Positions 35,010-44,043 of a stretch of DNA of 64,000 nt are shown here, piece after piece. The stretch is from Tectiglobus sp965215755 (lineage in GTDB: Bacteria > Pseudomonadota > Alphaproteobacteria > Rhizobiales > Hyphomicrobiaceae): the NCBI GenBank assembly GCA_965215755.1, contig OZ244119.1:5518001-5582000 (forward strand), written 5' to 3'. The notes under the pieces were generated by a model. The model was not told where the DNA came from. It saw only the letters and a program-made list of their open reading frames with translations, and did not search any database. Position 1 is the first letter of the stretch; every line of letters starts with the position of its first letter. A program made the translations under genes and the position numbers.

Positions 35010-36008
35010 ATGAGAGCAATGGTCTATACTGCGCCGCAGACTTTGGAGATGCGCGAAGTAGCAATGCCCGAATGCGCGTCGCCTGATGATGCCATTGTTC
35101 AGATAGAAGCTTGCGGAATCGGTGGTTCTGATCTGCATGCCTGGCACGGTCACGACGAGAGGCGGCCCTCACCAATTGTACTAGGTCACGAAGCAGTTGG
35201 TACGATTGTCGAAGGCCACGATGCCGGGCAACGGGTTGCCATCAATCCTCTGGTGACTTGCGGCACATGCCGCCACTGCCTTTTAGGACGCGAAAACCTC
35301 TGCGCAGAGCGCCAGATCATCTCCATGCCACCACGACCTGGCGCCTTTGCGGACTATGTGACAATCCCCATGCGCAACCTCGTTCCCGTGCCGAATCATG
35401 TTGAACCAACTTCGGCAGCATTGATCGAACCACTCGCCTGTGGGTGGCATGGTGTTCGCCTTGCCACCGAGGTATCAAAAGTTGATCTCAACGATGCAAT
35501 TGTCGTTGTTATTGGTGGTGGCGCCGTCGGCATCGGTGCGGCACTAACCTTGGACATCTTTGGTGCCAAAAACATTTGTGTCCTTGAGACCAATCCCAAG
35601 CGTCACAGAGCCATTCAGTGCGCTGGTCCGTTCAATGTGCTCACGCCCGAAGCCTATGCTTCCAACGAGGGTCACATGCCCGACCTCGTTATTGATGCAG
35701 CTGGCTTCGCTTCTACACGCGCACTCGCTTCATCGATCGCAGGCAGCGGAAGTGTCATTGTGCACGTTGGTCTAAGTGACGCTTCTAGTGGCCTCGATGT
35801 CAGACGAATTACGCTGCAAGAGATTACCTTTATCGGCAGTAACACGTACTCTGACGAGGACTTTCGCGATACAGCTGCCGCACTATTCGAAGGTCACTAC
35901 GGCTTGCTCGACTGGATTGACGTTCGCCCGCTCTCAGATGGCCCCGATGCTTTTCGCGAGCTTGGCACCAGCGAAACTGCTGCGCCCAAGATCGTACTCC
36001 AGCTGTAA
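35010..36008 (+). CDS. Zinc-dependent alcohol dehydrogenase (MDR family, polyol/idonate DH-like)
   Basis: A 332-residue medium-chain dehydrogenase. Catalytic zinc ligands appear in EACGIGGSDLHAW (Cys, near residue 36) and GHEAVGTIV (His and Glu). The structural zinc site is CGTCRHCLLGRENLC (four Cys, near residue 87–101). The NAD(P) motif is VVIGGGAVGIGAAL (near residue 168). The overall pattern resembles L-idonate or sorbitol dehydrogenases. It is divergent from the LacI gene and shares its operators, so it is probably induced by its substrate or a relative. Confidence 0.9.
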   Translation: MRAMVYTAPQTLEMREVAMPECASPDDAIVQIEACGIGGSDLHAWHGHDERRPSPIVLGHEAVGTIVEGHDAGQRVAINPLVTCGTCRHCLLGRENLCAERQIISMPPRPGAFADYVTIPMRNLVPVPNHVEPTSAALIEPLACGWHGVRLATEVSKVDLNDAIVVVIGGGAVGIGAALTLDIFGAKNICVLETNPKRHRAIQCAGPFNVLTPEAYASNEGHMPDLVIDAAGFASTRALASSIAGSGSVIVHVGLSDASSGLDVRRITLQEITFIGSNTYSDEDFRDTAAALFEGHYGLLDWIDVRPLSDGPDAFRELGTSETAAPKIVLQL

Positions 36009-36068
36009 ACCGATGCCGCTTAATTGATTGTCAGCAGGGCAAGAGCCACTTGCCCCTTTCATGGTCAC

Positions 36069-36506
36069 TTAGGCTAGGGATCCAGCTGCGAGCTTCTTGA
36101 AATCGCGGGGCTTCAATCCAACATCCGCCAACGTATAGGCATCGAGGGCTGCCAGGAACTGATCTCTGGCCTCGCTCATAACCGAAGCCAACTTGCAGCG
36201 ACCTGCAATCACACAAGCATTCCCGGTGTCAAAGCACTCGACAACATTGAAGTCCGTCTCAGTCGCTCGCACAACTTCCCCGATATGAATTTCGGAAGCG
36301 TCTTTGGCGAGTTGCAGCCCACCAGACCGGCCTCGGACAGCGGTTAGAAACCCGCTTTGCGTCAAGCGATTGACCACCTTTGTGAGGTGAGCACGTGAAA
36401 TTTGATAAGCCTCTGCCATTTGATCGATTGTTACGAGGCGACCACCAGCACTGTCGGCGAACATAAGAACCCGAAGGGCATAGTCGGAAAACTTGGTGAG
36501 CTGCAT
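36069..36506 (-). CDS. nsrR: Rrf2-family nitric-oxide-sensing repressor NsrR
   Basis: A 145-residue regulator. The N terminus MQLTKFSDYALRVLMFAD and the winged helix (QMAEAYQISRAHLTKVVNRL) are typical. Three Cys (91, 98 and 104 in VECFDTGNACVIAGRCKL) match the [4Fe-4S] ligand set of NsrR. NO destroys the cluster and releases DNA. The divergent neighbour is a truncated haemoglobin, and an NsrR-like box lies at 36653–36675, so the pair is a small NO-response module. Confidence 0.9.
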   Translation of the reverse strand: MQLTKFSDYALRVLMFADSAGGRLVTIDQMAEAYQISRAHLTKVVNRLTQSGFLTAVRGRSGGLQLAKDASEIHIGEVVRATETDFNVVECFDTGNACVIAGRCKLASVMSEARDQFLAALDAYTLADVGLKPRDFKKLAAGSLA

Positions 36507-36535
36507 CAGTCAGTCGCCCTTTGATTTGAATCGAT

Positions 36536-36546
36536 ACATTCAATGT
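36536..36546. promoter_or_regulatory. Possible autoregulatory palindrome before nsrR
   Basis: ACATTCAATGT, a perfect 11-bp palindrome 30 bp upstream of the nsrR start. Its half site ACATT/AATGT resembles the inner part of NsrR boxes, but it lacks the outer AAGAT arms, so the assignment is weak. Confidence 0.3.
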
Positions 36547-36652
36547 TCATTGTTAATTTGCCGACCTGAGTGAAACAAGCCAGAAGACAGGTGATCAACG
36601 CCGGACCATCGGGAAGAAATACCGTTGATGCTTCAATTTTACACTCGCATAA

Positions 36653-36685
36653 AAGATACATATTTATTACATCTTATTTTATAAT
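36653..36685 (+). promoter_or_regulatory. NsrR box and promoter of the truncated haemoglobin gene
   Basis: A 23-bp element (36653–36675) reads AAGATACAT, then ATTTA centre, then TTACATCTT; its outer arms AAGAT/ATCTT and spacing match the known NsrR consensus of two 11-bp halves. A perfect TATAAT lies at 36680–36685, so the box covers the -35 region and spacer, as expected for repression. Confidence 0.75.
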
Positions 36686-36798
36686 CTGCCCAATGTGGCT
36701 ATGCCACCGCATGCTCATTCCCTACGAATGGTTGAGCCGGTAAAAACTGGACTAACATTGAATACTCTGGCTAGTCTGCAGCGCGAAACGGAGGAAGC

Positions 36799-37242
36799 AT
36801 GTCAGATCATCTGGCCGTTCGCAGTGCGAGTGTGAACAGACAACCTGTGCATCCCTCGATTACGCGCGAGCAGATCTCAGATCTGGTTGAAGAATTCTAC
36901 GGACGCGTACGAGCTGACCCGCGATTGGCGCCGATTTTCGAAACTCGAATGACCGGAGATTGGGCGCCGCATCTCGCCAAGATGAAGGCTTTCTGGGCTT
37001 CTGTCTTACTGCGAACCGGCGAGTATAAGGGCAAGCCCGTACCCGTGCATGCGCGGATGAGCGAGGTCGAGACCGAAGACTTTGCACTATGGCTGCGATT
37101 GTTCCGCGCGACGGTCACTGATGTTTTCTCAGTCGAAGCACGGCCGCTCGTTATAGAGGCGGCAGAGCGCATTGCATCCAGCTTGTGGATTGCAATGAGT
37201 GGCAATCTACTGGCAGAGCCGCCTCAATGGTCTGAGATGTAG
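36799..37242 (+). CDS. Group III truncated haemoglobin
   Basis: A 147-residue haem protein. Features of group III are FYGRVRADPRLAPIFETRM near residue 36, the W near HLAKMKAFWASVLL, then GKPVPVHARM with the proximal His (near residue 87) and the FALWLRLFRATVTDVF helix. Proteins of this group are linked to NO detoxification or oxygen and peroxide chemistry. An excellent CGGAGG site precedes ATG 36799. It sits under an NsrR box and is divergent from nsrR, which supports a role in NO defence. Confidence 0.9.
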   Translation: MSDHLAVRSASVNRQPVHPSITREQISDLVEEFYGRVRADPRLAPIFETRMTGDWAPHLAKMKAFWASVLLRTGEYKGKPVPVHARMSEVETEDFALWLRLFRATVTDVFSVEARPLVIEAAERIASSLWIAMSGNLLAEPPQWSEM

Positions 37243-37425
37243 GTCTGCAAGGAACCGTGCCGCCTGCCTGCTCTTCGAAAATGCAGTATGCCAACCACGA
37301 CTTCGAGGCAATCACTTCCAGGTCCAATGCTCAAGGATTGTCTAACATATTGATTGGTCAAGGCCCTACGAGCGACCACGGAAGCCCTGTGATCCCCCCT
37401 GTTGGAACTTGCCAGGACTGTGGCT

Positions 37426-37839
37426 TCATGCGCAGGCCGGGCATTTGCAGCCATCCGGACCGATCAGGTCCTCAAGATACTCCCGTCCATAGTCATAGGT
37501 GATTTCTTCTCCCGCACGAATTTTCTTGATGGATCGGATATAGATGCGGTCATCCGACTCGTCATGCTCTGCTTGCGCATTGGGGCGGCAGGCATGGTTG
37601 ATATAACGCGACTTGTTTTGTCGGCCTTTGCCGTCGATGACAAGCTGATCAGTAACGGCGAAGAGATAGCGACCACCACGGCGGTCTGCCTCTTCATTGG
37701 AGATGCGCTCACCGGTGTATTCAACAATCAAACGGTCCTTGGGAATATCCTCAATGGCGAACAACCCCAAACCTGTGCGGCTGCGTTTGACCTGAACCTG
37801 CGGCCGTGTCTCATCTCTGTGCATTGATGTCGTGCCCAT
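37426..37839 (-). CDS. SET-domain protein-lysine methyltransferase
   Basis: A 137-residue protein made up of little more than a SET domain. It has SRTGLGLFAIEDIPKDRLIV and EYTGERIS (start of SET), RYINHACRPNAQAEH (the NHxCxPN S-adenosylmethionine motif, near residue 80), EEITYDYG (catalytic Tyr, near residue 112) and the post-SET cysteines in GCKCPACA. The short inserted region suggests a minimal enzyme. Such small SET proteins occur scattered in bacteria; their substrates are mostly unknown. No histone-like or chlamydial-type partner gene is adjacent. The start is uncertain; an ATG five codons downstream is possible. Confidence 0.88.
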   Translation of the reverse strand: MGTTSMHRDETRPQVQVKRSRTGLGLFAIEDIPKDRLIVEYTGERISNEEADRRGGRYLFAVTDQLVIDGKGRQNKSRYINHACRPNAQAEHDESDDRIYIRSIKKIRAGEEITYDYGREYLEDLIGPDGCKCPACA

Positions 37840-38098
37840 GTGTGGTGCCAGGATACTTTAAGCTCAATTCTGTCCGGTATGCTGATTTGCTACAAAGCTC
37901 AAGTGCTCAACCGCATCAGTTGGAGTTGAGATTGAGAATGCGTGCTGTCTCCACATCACAGCGATTGCCCTGCCAAGCGATCCGGTTACTGCTGCAGGCT
38001 GATGGTCGCCCGGCTCAAAAAGCTGAACGTGGGAAATCTTCGCTCTGATGAACGGTTGTTTGTGAGCTGTCAGGTTGTCACTTTGAGGGGCGGTTCTC

Positions 38099-39121
38099 TC
38101 AACGCGCGATGATGCCGAGACGCTGAAATTCATCCATCAGTCGACGCGCCGCCTGCTGGTGGCCAGCTGCGTTCCAATGCCCATCAACGGCGTAATAGAG
38201 CTCGGGACGGGCGGCCTTGGTTGGCAAATCAATGAAGTCGACACCAAGTTCGCGGTAGAGATCCCGCATTGCCCTGAGACGCTTGCCGGTCAGGCCGACA
38301 TTCATTGCCAGGACCGGCCAGCCCTTCTCTTGGGAGTATTGAATGGCGGAACGAACGATGGCCGGTGTCAAACGATCCTGAGGCGAGAGTTCATCGTTGG
38401 ATGGTACTGTTTGCGCCGCAGCACCGTCAGTCGGAGCGAAGTCAAACCTGACTTGTCGCAGCAGTCCGATCAGGTTGCTGGAAGCGAGGCCGGGAACGGC
38501 TTCGATTGTACGCTGGATCTTACGTTTGATACCAATCTCAGGAACTGGCAGCTCGACTAGCTTTCCGGTTTTATCGTCCAGCCTGAACAAGTTCTCACCA
38601 GGATTGTCATAGAAATCATTGTCCAGCACCTGCATCACGACAAGCCGCGGCTGAATTTTGTCGCCCATTGCGCGCAAGATCTTGATCCAACGTCCATTTC
38701 CTGAACCGCCTATTCCGGCATTAATGACCGGCACCGGTTGCGCAGAAGCGGTTCCCGCGCGCAGTTTGGCTGTGATGATCGCTGGATATTCTTCACCATC
38801 ATTGACGCCATATCCCATGGTGAACGAGTCGCCCAGGAACAAGATTGCATCTTTGGGGAGTTCTTCCATCGGTGGACCACGAAAACCAAACTTATTAGTG
38901 CTGATGGTCATCGTAAATTCGGGGGTCGTTCGAACGGTCGAGAAGTTCGTTTTCAAATGCTTGAAGAACTCGGGATGATGCGTGGAAAACGACGGCCCGA
39001 CATTGCGGATTGTCACCAGATAGCCAACTGCGAATTCGGCAACCAGCAACGCAAAGACACCGGTCATCAAACCCAATGCAATGTTTGCCATCCATTGCCG
39101 ATTGGCATTTCTGCGTTCCAT
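38099..39121 (-). CDS. SGNH-hydrolase-like (AlgX/GDSL-type) membrane-anchored protein
   Basis: A 340-residue protein with an N-terminal membrane anchor (about residues 11–35, NIALGLMTGVFALLVAEFAV). The SGNH motifs are LFLGDSFTMGYGVNDGEEYP (Ser, near residue 96), NAGIGGSGNGRW (Gly/Asn block) and VDGHWNAAGHQQAARRL (Asp and His, near residue 322). The domain probably lies outside the cytoplasm and may act on or esterify glycans. ATG at 39121 follows GAGGA at 7 nt and is preferred over a start 14 codons upstream. It ends the minus-strand cassette with the carbamoyltransferase, DUF5989 and SxtJ-like genes. Confidence 0.85.
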   Translation of the reverse strand: MERRNANRQWMANIALGLMTGVFALLVAEFAVGYLVTIRNVGPSFSTHHPEFFKHLKTNFSTVRTTPEFTMTISTNKFGFRGPPMEELPKDAILFLGDSFTMGYGVNDGEEYPAIITAKLRAGTASAQPVPVINAGIGGSGNGRWIKILRAMGDKIQPRLVVMQVLDNDFYDNPGENLFRLDDKTGKLVELPVPEIGIKRKIQRTIEAVPGLASSNLIGLLRQVRFDFAPTDGAAAQTVPSNDELSPQDRLTPAIVRSAIQYSQEKGWPVLAMNVGLTGKRLRAMRDLYRELGVDFIDLPTKAARPELYYAVDGHWNAAGHQQAARRLMDEFQRLGIIAR

Positions 39122-39293
39122 TCCGTTTTCCTCTATCGCGCTGTCTGGCGATACTGGGCCCATGCAAAGTTAGGGGTGAAGACGATCCCGGGTTCCAACT
39201 TTCAACTTCCCATCTTCGTTTATTGGCTGACGCGCCAAGCAGCGCGGCCATTCACGACTGCTCCCATCTCCGGCTGCTGCTGGCGTATTCGGA

Positions 39294-41135
39294 TCAGTCG
39301 AGTTCGAACTTGTCTTTGTAGTCGACGGCGAGGGCCGGATCCTGGTCGGCTTTGCGCAGGATGCAGTTCCCGACAACCAGGGTCTCCATCTCGCAGCCCA
39401 TGAAGCAGCGGAAGGCGTCCTCCGGTGTGTTGACGATCGGTTCACCGCGCACATTGAAACTGGTGTTGACCAGAACCGAGCAGCCGGTCTGTTGCTTGAA
39501 TGCTGACAGCAGCGCATGGTAGCGCGGGTTGGTCTCCTCGTGCACGGTCTGCACACGCGCGGAGTAGTCAACATGCGTGATCGCCGGAATGTCGGACCGC
39601 GGCACGTTCAACTTCTCAATGCCGAACAGCTGGCTTTCCGAGTTTGTCATCTTGCGGCGTCGTTCCTCGACAACGTCGGCAACGATCAGCATGTACGGGC
39701 TCTCGCGGTCGAGCTCAAAGTATGACGAGACATCCTCAGCCAGAATGGAAGGTGCAAACGGCCGGAAGCTCTCACGATACTTGATCTTGAGATTGAGGTT
39801 CTTCTGCATCTCCGGATTGCGCGGATCACCCAGGATGGAGCGACCGCCAAGCGCGCGCGGACCAAACTCCATGCGTCCCTGGAACCAGCCAACCGCATCG
39901 CCATTGCTGAGGCTGGTGACGGTCTGGTCGACAAGCTGATCGAACGGCAGCACATCGAATTCAGCACCGGCTTCGCGCAATCGCTTTTCGATATCGTCAT
40001 TGTCATAGGCCGGGCCCAGATAGGAACCGACCATCGCATCACCATTGCCGGAGACCGTGCGCGGTTGCTCCAGATGCTGGTAGTAGGCAGCCAATGCGGC
40101 GCCAAGCGCACCACCGGCATCACCGGCTGCCGGCTGGATCCAGATATTCTCGAAATGGCCGTCCCGCAGGACCTTGCCGTTGGCGACGCAGTTCAGCGCC
40201 ACACCACCGGCCAGACACAGGTTCGGGATCTTGTAGGTCTCGGCAAGGTTGCGCGTCATACGCAGCATGATCTCTTCTGTCACCGCCTGAACCGAGGCAG
40301 CCAGATCCATCTCGCGCTGCTCAAGCAGCTGCTCCGGCTTGCGCGGCGGTGCTCCAAAAAGATCATGGAACTTCTTGGTCGTCATCGTCAGGCCGGTCAT
40401 ATAATTGAAGTAGCTCTGGTCAAGCCAGAAGCTGCCATCCGGCTTCAGGTCAACGATATGCTCCAGGATCAGATCCTTGTATTTCGGCTCACCATAGGGC
40501 GCCAGGCCCATCACCTTGTATTCGCCGGAGTTCACTTTGAAGCCGGTGTAGTAGGTGAACGCAGAATAAAGTAGGCCGAGAGAATGCGGCCAGCTGATCT
40601 CACGCACCGTCTTAAGTGTGTTGCCCCGGCCGATCGCCACCGAAGCCGTGGACCATTCCCCGACACCGTCAAGCGTCAGGACGACAGCTTCATCGAACGG
40701 CGATGGGAAGAAGGCAGATGCCGCGTGGCTCTGGTGGTGCTCCGCAAACAGCAGTTTGTCTTCGATGCCATCCCCGCCATTCTCCGAAAACGCCTTCAGC
40801 GCCTTGATCAGATTCGGCTTCTGGAACAGCTTCTCCTTGATCCAGATCGGCATCGCAACGCGGAACGACTCAAAGCCCAGCGGCGCATTGCCCAAATAGG
40901 TCTCGAGCAGGCGCTCAAACTTCAGAAGCGGCTTTTCGAAAAAGACAATCTGGTCGACGTCATCAAGACCAATGCCGGCTTCGTCGAGACAATAGCGAAT
41001 GGCATGCTCAGGAAATCCCGGATCATGCTTCTTGCGCGTGAAGCGCTCTTCCTGCGCCGCCGCTACAATCACCTGATCTTCGATCAGAGCCGCAGCACTA
41101 TCATGGTAGAAAGCTGATATTCCAAGAACACGCAT
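39294..41135 (-). CDS. Carbamoyltransferase (NodU/CmcH family), intact
   Basis: A 613-residue enzyme that transfers a carbamoyl group from carbamoyl phosphate, via carbamoyladenylate, to a hydroxyl group. It starts MRVLGISAFYHDSAAALI, then QEERFTRKKHDPGFP. The metal-binding pair is in AEHHQSHAASAFF (near residue 130). Later come LAGGVALNCVANGKVLRDG, PAAGDAGGALGAALAAYY, GPRALGGRSILGDPR, KYRESFRPFAPSIL and LVNTSFNVRGEPIVNTPEDAFRCF (written here in parts). It shares family and layout with the broken copy at 17.6–19.4 kb but is clearly diverged. It lies between the DUF5989 and SGNH genes, a recurring arrangement. The acceptor is unknown, probably a glycan or secondary metabolite. Confidence 0.93.
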   Translation of the reverse strand: MRVLGISAFYHDSAAALIEDQVIVAAAQEERFTRKKHDPGFPEHAIRYCLDEAGIGLDDVDQIVFFEKPLLKFERLLETYLGNAPLGFESFRVAMPIWIKEKLFQKPNLIKALKAFSENGGDGIEDKLLFAEHHQSHAASAFFPSPFDEAVVLTLDGVGEWSTASVAIGRGNTLKTVREISWPHSLGLLYSAFTYYTGFKVNSGEYKVMGLAPYGEPKYKDLILEHIVDLKPDGSFWLDQSYFNYMTGLTMTTKKFHDLFGAPPRKPEQLLEQREMDLAASVQAVTEEIMLRMTRNLAETYKIPNLCLAGGVALNCVANGKVLRDGHFENIWIQPAAGDAGGALGAALAAYYQHLEQPRTVSGNGDAMVGSYLGPAYDNDDIEKRLREAGAEFDVLPFDQLVDQTVTSLSNGDAVGWFQGRMEFGPRALGGRSILGDPRNPEMQKNLNLKIKYRESFRPFAPSILAEDVSSYFELDRESPYMLIVADVVEERRRKMTNSESQLFGIEKLNVPRSDIPAITHVDYSARVQTVHEETNPRYHALLSAFKQQTGCSVLVNTSFNVRGEPIVNTPEDAFRCFMGCEMETLVVGNCILRKADQDPALAVDYKDKFELD

Positions 41136-41249
41136 GATTGTCTCGTTTTTATCTCGTCCGGTTGAGGCGGCCTGCAGAGGGATCCCTGCAGGCCTGATCG
41201 ACACACAATTGCGTCGACCGGAAAGTTGGCCGATGTATTCCTCGACCGC

Positions 41250-41402
41250 TTAGAACACTGTGTAGATGAACGGTGCGATAGCTGAGCCTTGGGCCAGAAC
41301 CAGCAGTCCGCCAATCACGACCAGCACCGTAATGATGGGGAACAACCACCACTTCTTACGCGCACTCATGTAACTCATTAGTTCTTTAATCAGACTCAAC
41401 AC
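41250..41402 (-). CDS. DUF5989 family small membrane protein
   Basis: A 50-residue protein, short enough to be missed by most gene callers. Sequence: MLSLIKELMSYMSARKKWWL, then FPIITVLVVIGGLLVLAQGS and AIAPFIYTVF. It has a basic amphipathic start with an ARKKWW motif and one membrane helix, exactly the DUF5989 pattern. The GTG start (41402) follows AAGGG at 8–9 nt; TTG one codon later is an alternative. It sits between the SxtJ-like gene and the carbamoyltransferase gene. Function unknown; a membrane partner of the carbamoyltransferase is likely from its constant neighbourhood. Confidence 0.88.
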   Translation of the reverse strand: MLSLIKELMSYMSARKKWWLFPIITVLVVIGGLLVLAQGSAIAPFIYTVF

Positions 41403-41506
41403 GTCGGATCCCTTTCAATCAGACAGGTAAGATCAACTGACTAGCTCAATTGGCCACGCACCAACGCCGACAGAGCGGCAAGCATCCGCGCGGCTGGCTG
41501 GCCAGA

Positions 41507-41923
41507 TCAAAACTGGTTTTTCATACTCGACTTCGTCTCTTCGGATCGATCGATCCAATACGTGTCGTTCTCGGGCTCGCGCTTGCTGCGCATCGGGTCA
41601 TACCGCATCCGCATCAAAAAGCCGGCCGGTACAATCGTGACCGCGAACAAAATAAACATCACCAAAGGACTGATGATCTTATTCAGCAACATGCCGAATT
41701 TGAACCAGACAATATTAAGCGGTCTGAGAATGCCGGGAACCGTGAAACTGACGGCCAGAAAGCCAAGCCCGATCGCCAACGCCGGCATCCAAACCGCCGA
41801 GTTGCCCCGCCACAACAGGGCAACAATCAGCGCTACGCCACCAAAAACCCAGCCGACAGACCGGTCTGAAGGTAACGGAATATCTTCCTTGGAAGAAAAA
41901 CTCTCGTGTAAATTACTGGCCAT
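41507..41923 (-). CDS. SxtJ-like membrane protein
   Basis: A 138-residue protein with about three hydrophobic segments: VGWVFGGVALIVALLW, then VWMPALAIGLGFLAVSF, then LVMFILFAVTIVPAGFLM. Between the last two lies RPLNIVWFKFGMLLNKIISP, typical of the SxtJ family (named after a gene in saxitoxin clusters), followed by a cytoplasmic tail RMRYDPMRSKREPENDTYW. It heads the minus-strand cassette with DUF5989, the carbamoyltransferase and the SGNH protein. Its role is unknown. The start at 41923 is chosen over a GTG 13 codons upstream. Confidence 0.82.
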   Translation of the reverse strand: MASNLHESFSSKEDIPLPSDRSVGWVFGGVALIVALLWRGNSAVWMPALAIGLGFLAVSFTVPGILRPLNIVWFKFGMLLNKIISPLVMFILFAVTIVPAGFLMRMRYDPMRSKREPENDTYWIDRSEETKSSMKNQF

Positions 41924-42428
41924 TTTGAACCAACTCGCAACAATCACAGGAAATCCTGACACACAACTATCAAGTTCTATGCCAGCGCCTCAGTGAAATC
42001 TCATGCGCGACACGGATTGGAAAGCAACTATTCTTTTCTCATCACTCGTGTCGTTCCAGTATCCGGCATTTGGCCCGCTTTTCGGTGAAACTTGCAGGCA
42101 GATGCTTGAGGCAGAACACGAAAACCGTTGATGCACATCGTGACTTCGACCCAGTTATGATTAACGGAGATCAGTGGCAACTCTGGGTCATTGCATCAAA
42201 GAAACTCAATTTACGGCACGCTTATTGTCTTCCTCTGAGCCATCACAATTTGGTTTCCAGAATGCTTCGGGTCGCCGCCTGTCGCTAGTTGATCCTGAGC
42301 TCACGCTAATCGTCTCCCCGCCCTCTCCGAGAAGCGCACAGGATTGCGCCAGTTTGGACGCGAATGTCGCCTTTCGCCTATCTCTGTTATAGGCTGCCGG
42401 TGCGCTCTAAGCTGCCAAGGGACACCCT
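41924..42428. other. Intergenic region between divergent SxtJ-like and sulfatase genes
   Basis: About 500 bases that must hold the promoters of the minus-strand cassette and of the sulfatase gene. Only a pair of 7-bp complementary segments (CGACACG/CGTGTCG, near 42007 and 42049) was seen, with a long loop. Short plus-strand frames lack ribosome binding sites. No RNA gene recognised. Confidence 0.35.
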
Positions 42429-43895
42429 ATGATAGACCCGAAAAACCTCATCATCTTCCTGTCAGACAACCACGCCCGAACCATGCTCGGGGCAGCCGGT
42501 CACCCGATTGTTCAGACGCCTAACCTGGATCGCATTGCGACCAGCGGCGTCCGTTTCACAAATGCGTATTGCGTCAGCCCGTTGTGTTGTCCTTCGCGCG
42601 CGGCCATTGCGACAGGACGTCACCCCCACGAAACCGGTTACTGGGACAATTCCCTGGCATATGACGGCGCCGTTCCGACTTGGCAGCAGCGAGTTCGCGA
42701 TAGCGGGCACCACGTGACCTCCATCGGTAAGCTGCACTACCGATCCGGCGACGTCGACAACGGGTTTTCAGAAGAGATCATTCCACTGCACATTGTTGAT
42801 GGTAAAGGCGCTCTGATCGCCCTACTCCGTGCGACACCGGAAGGCATGCCACCACGCAAAGGCCACAAGAAAATTTACGAGCAATCGGGAGTTGGCGAGG
42901 CCGATTACCAAATATACGATCGCGAAATTACCAGGCACGCAATCGAGTGGCTGGAAAAACACGGCAAGGCACACGACAAACCCTGGGTCCTACTGGTTTC
43001 CTATGCCAGCCCACATCCTCCGTTTTCTGTTCCCCAACGGTTCTGGGATCTCTATCCACTCGACAAGGTCCCAATGCCGGTGCAATGGCGAAAGGCCGAT
43101 CAACCGCAGCATCCGGCCGTTCAGTACCTTTCGTGGATGAATAGTTTTGATGAAGATTTTGAGGAAGATTTCATCCGACGCGTCGTGGCCGGCTACTGCG
43201 GTTTGATTTCTGTTGTCGATGAGCATGTCGGAACCGTCCTCGACGCTGCAAACGACCTGGGCCTGATGGGCGACACCAGAGTGTTATATACCAGTGATCA
43301 TGGCGAAGCGGCCGGTCATCACGGCATTATGGGCAAAGCCAACCATTATGAGCATGCGCTCGGCGTTCCATTGTTGATATCAGGCGCTGACGTTCCTGCC
43401 GGCAAAGTCGTGGATCAAATTTCATCGCACGTTGATCTCTTTCCGACCATTGCCGAGGCGGTCGGAGCGCCGCTTCAACACGAGGATCGGAATTTGCCTG
43501 GCACCTCGCTTTGGCCGGCCATCATCGGGCCCGACCAAGAGCGTACGGCGTTTGCCGAGTATCACGCCATGGGTTCACGCAATGCCGGGTTCGCCTATCG
43601 AAAGGGGCGGCACAAGTTAATCTATCATGTCGGAATGCCACGGCAGCTTTTCGACCTTGAAAGCGATCCGCAAGAGGAGCGTGATCTTCTGTTGGATGAT
43701 GCGGGTGTTGCGATCGCAGATCAACTTGAGGCCGAGTTGAGAACAATGATCGACCCGGAAAAGGTTGACAGCGTGGCCAAGGCCGATCAGCTAGCCCATG
43801 CGAACAAGTTCGGTGGTGTCGGAGAAGTTGCGAAAGCCGGCGTGTTTTCAGCCTCACCAATACCGGGCAAGTCGGTTCAGATTGAAAAGACTTGA
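42429..43895 (+). CDS. Sulfatase (type I, formylglycine-dependent)
   Basis: A 488-residue hydrolase of sulfate esters. The sulfatase signature C-x-P-x-R is C53-C54-P55-S56-R57, followed by TGRHPHETG. Cys53 should be converted to formylglycine. Metal ligands are LSDNHAR near residue 11 and the second site YTSDHGEAAGHHGIMGK near residue 290. The protein ends in a family-typical FDLESDPQEERDLL region. No signal peptide, so cytoplasmic. An AAGGG site lies before ATG 42429. No maturase gene is adjacent. Choline, sugar or phenyl sulfates are all possible substrates. The sequence is unlike carbamoyltransferase-linked genes, so functional links with the cassette are only by position. Confidence 0.92.
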   Translation: MIDPKNLIIFLSDNHARTMLGAAGHPIVQTPNLDRIATSGVRFTNAYCVSPLCCPSRAAIATGRHPHETGYWDNSLAYDGAVPTWQQRVRDSGHHVTSIGKLHYRSGDVDNGFSEEIIPLHIVDGKGALIALLRATPEGMPPRKGHKKIYEQSGVGEADYQIYDREITRHAIEWLEKHGKAHDKPWVLLVSYASPHPPFSVPQRFWDLYPLDKVPMPVQWRKADQPQHPAVQYLSWMNSFDEDFEEDFIRRVVAGYCGLISVVDEHVGTVLDAANDLGLMGDTRVLYTSDHGEAAGHHGIMGKANHYEHALGVPLLISGADVPAGKVVDQISSHVDLFPTIAEAVGAPLQHEDRNLPGTSLWPAIIGPDQERTAFAEYHAMGSRNAGFAYRKGRHKLIYHVGMPRQLFDLESDPQEERDLLLDDAGVAIADQLEAELRTMIDPEKVDSVAKADQLAHANKFGGVGEVAKAGVFSASPIPGKSVQIEKT

Positions 43896-44043
43896 GCGTT
43901 CTGGTGACGACTGCCCCTAGGCAGGGTTTGCGTTCCGCCCGATCACTCCGGATTTGATCGATCCGGAGGTCGAGGCTCGCCAGTCAGACAAACCTACTCC
44001 AGAGCGATCGCCGGCTTGCTTCCTTGCGAACTCACACAATCTC

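Noticed and set aside
42007..42055. CGACACG/CGTGTCG pair upstream of the sulfatase gene
   Set aside because: The loop of over 30 nt and 7-bp arms give weak support for a functional hairpin.
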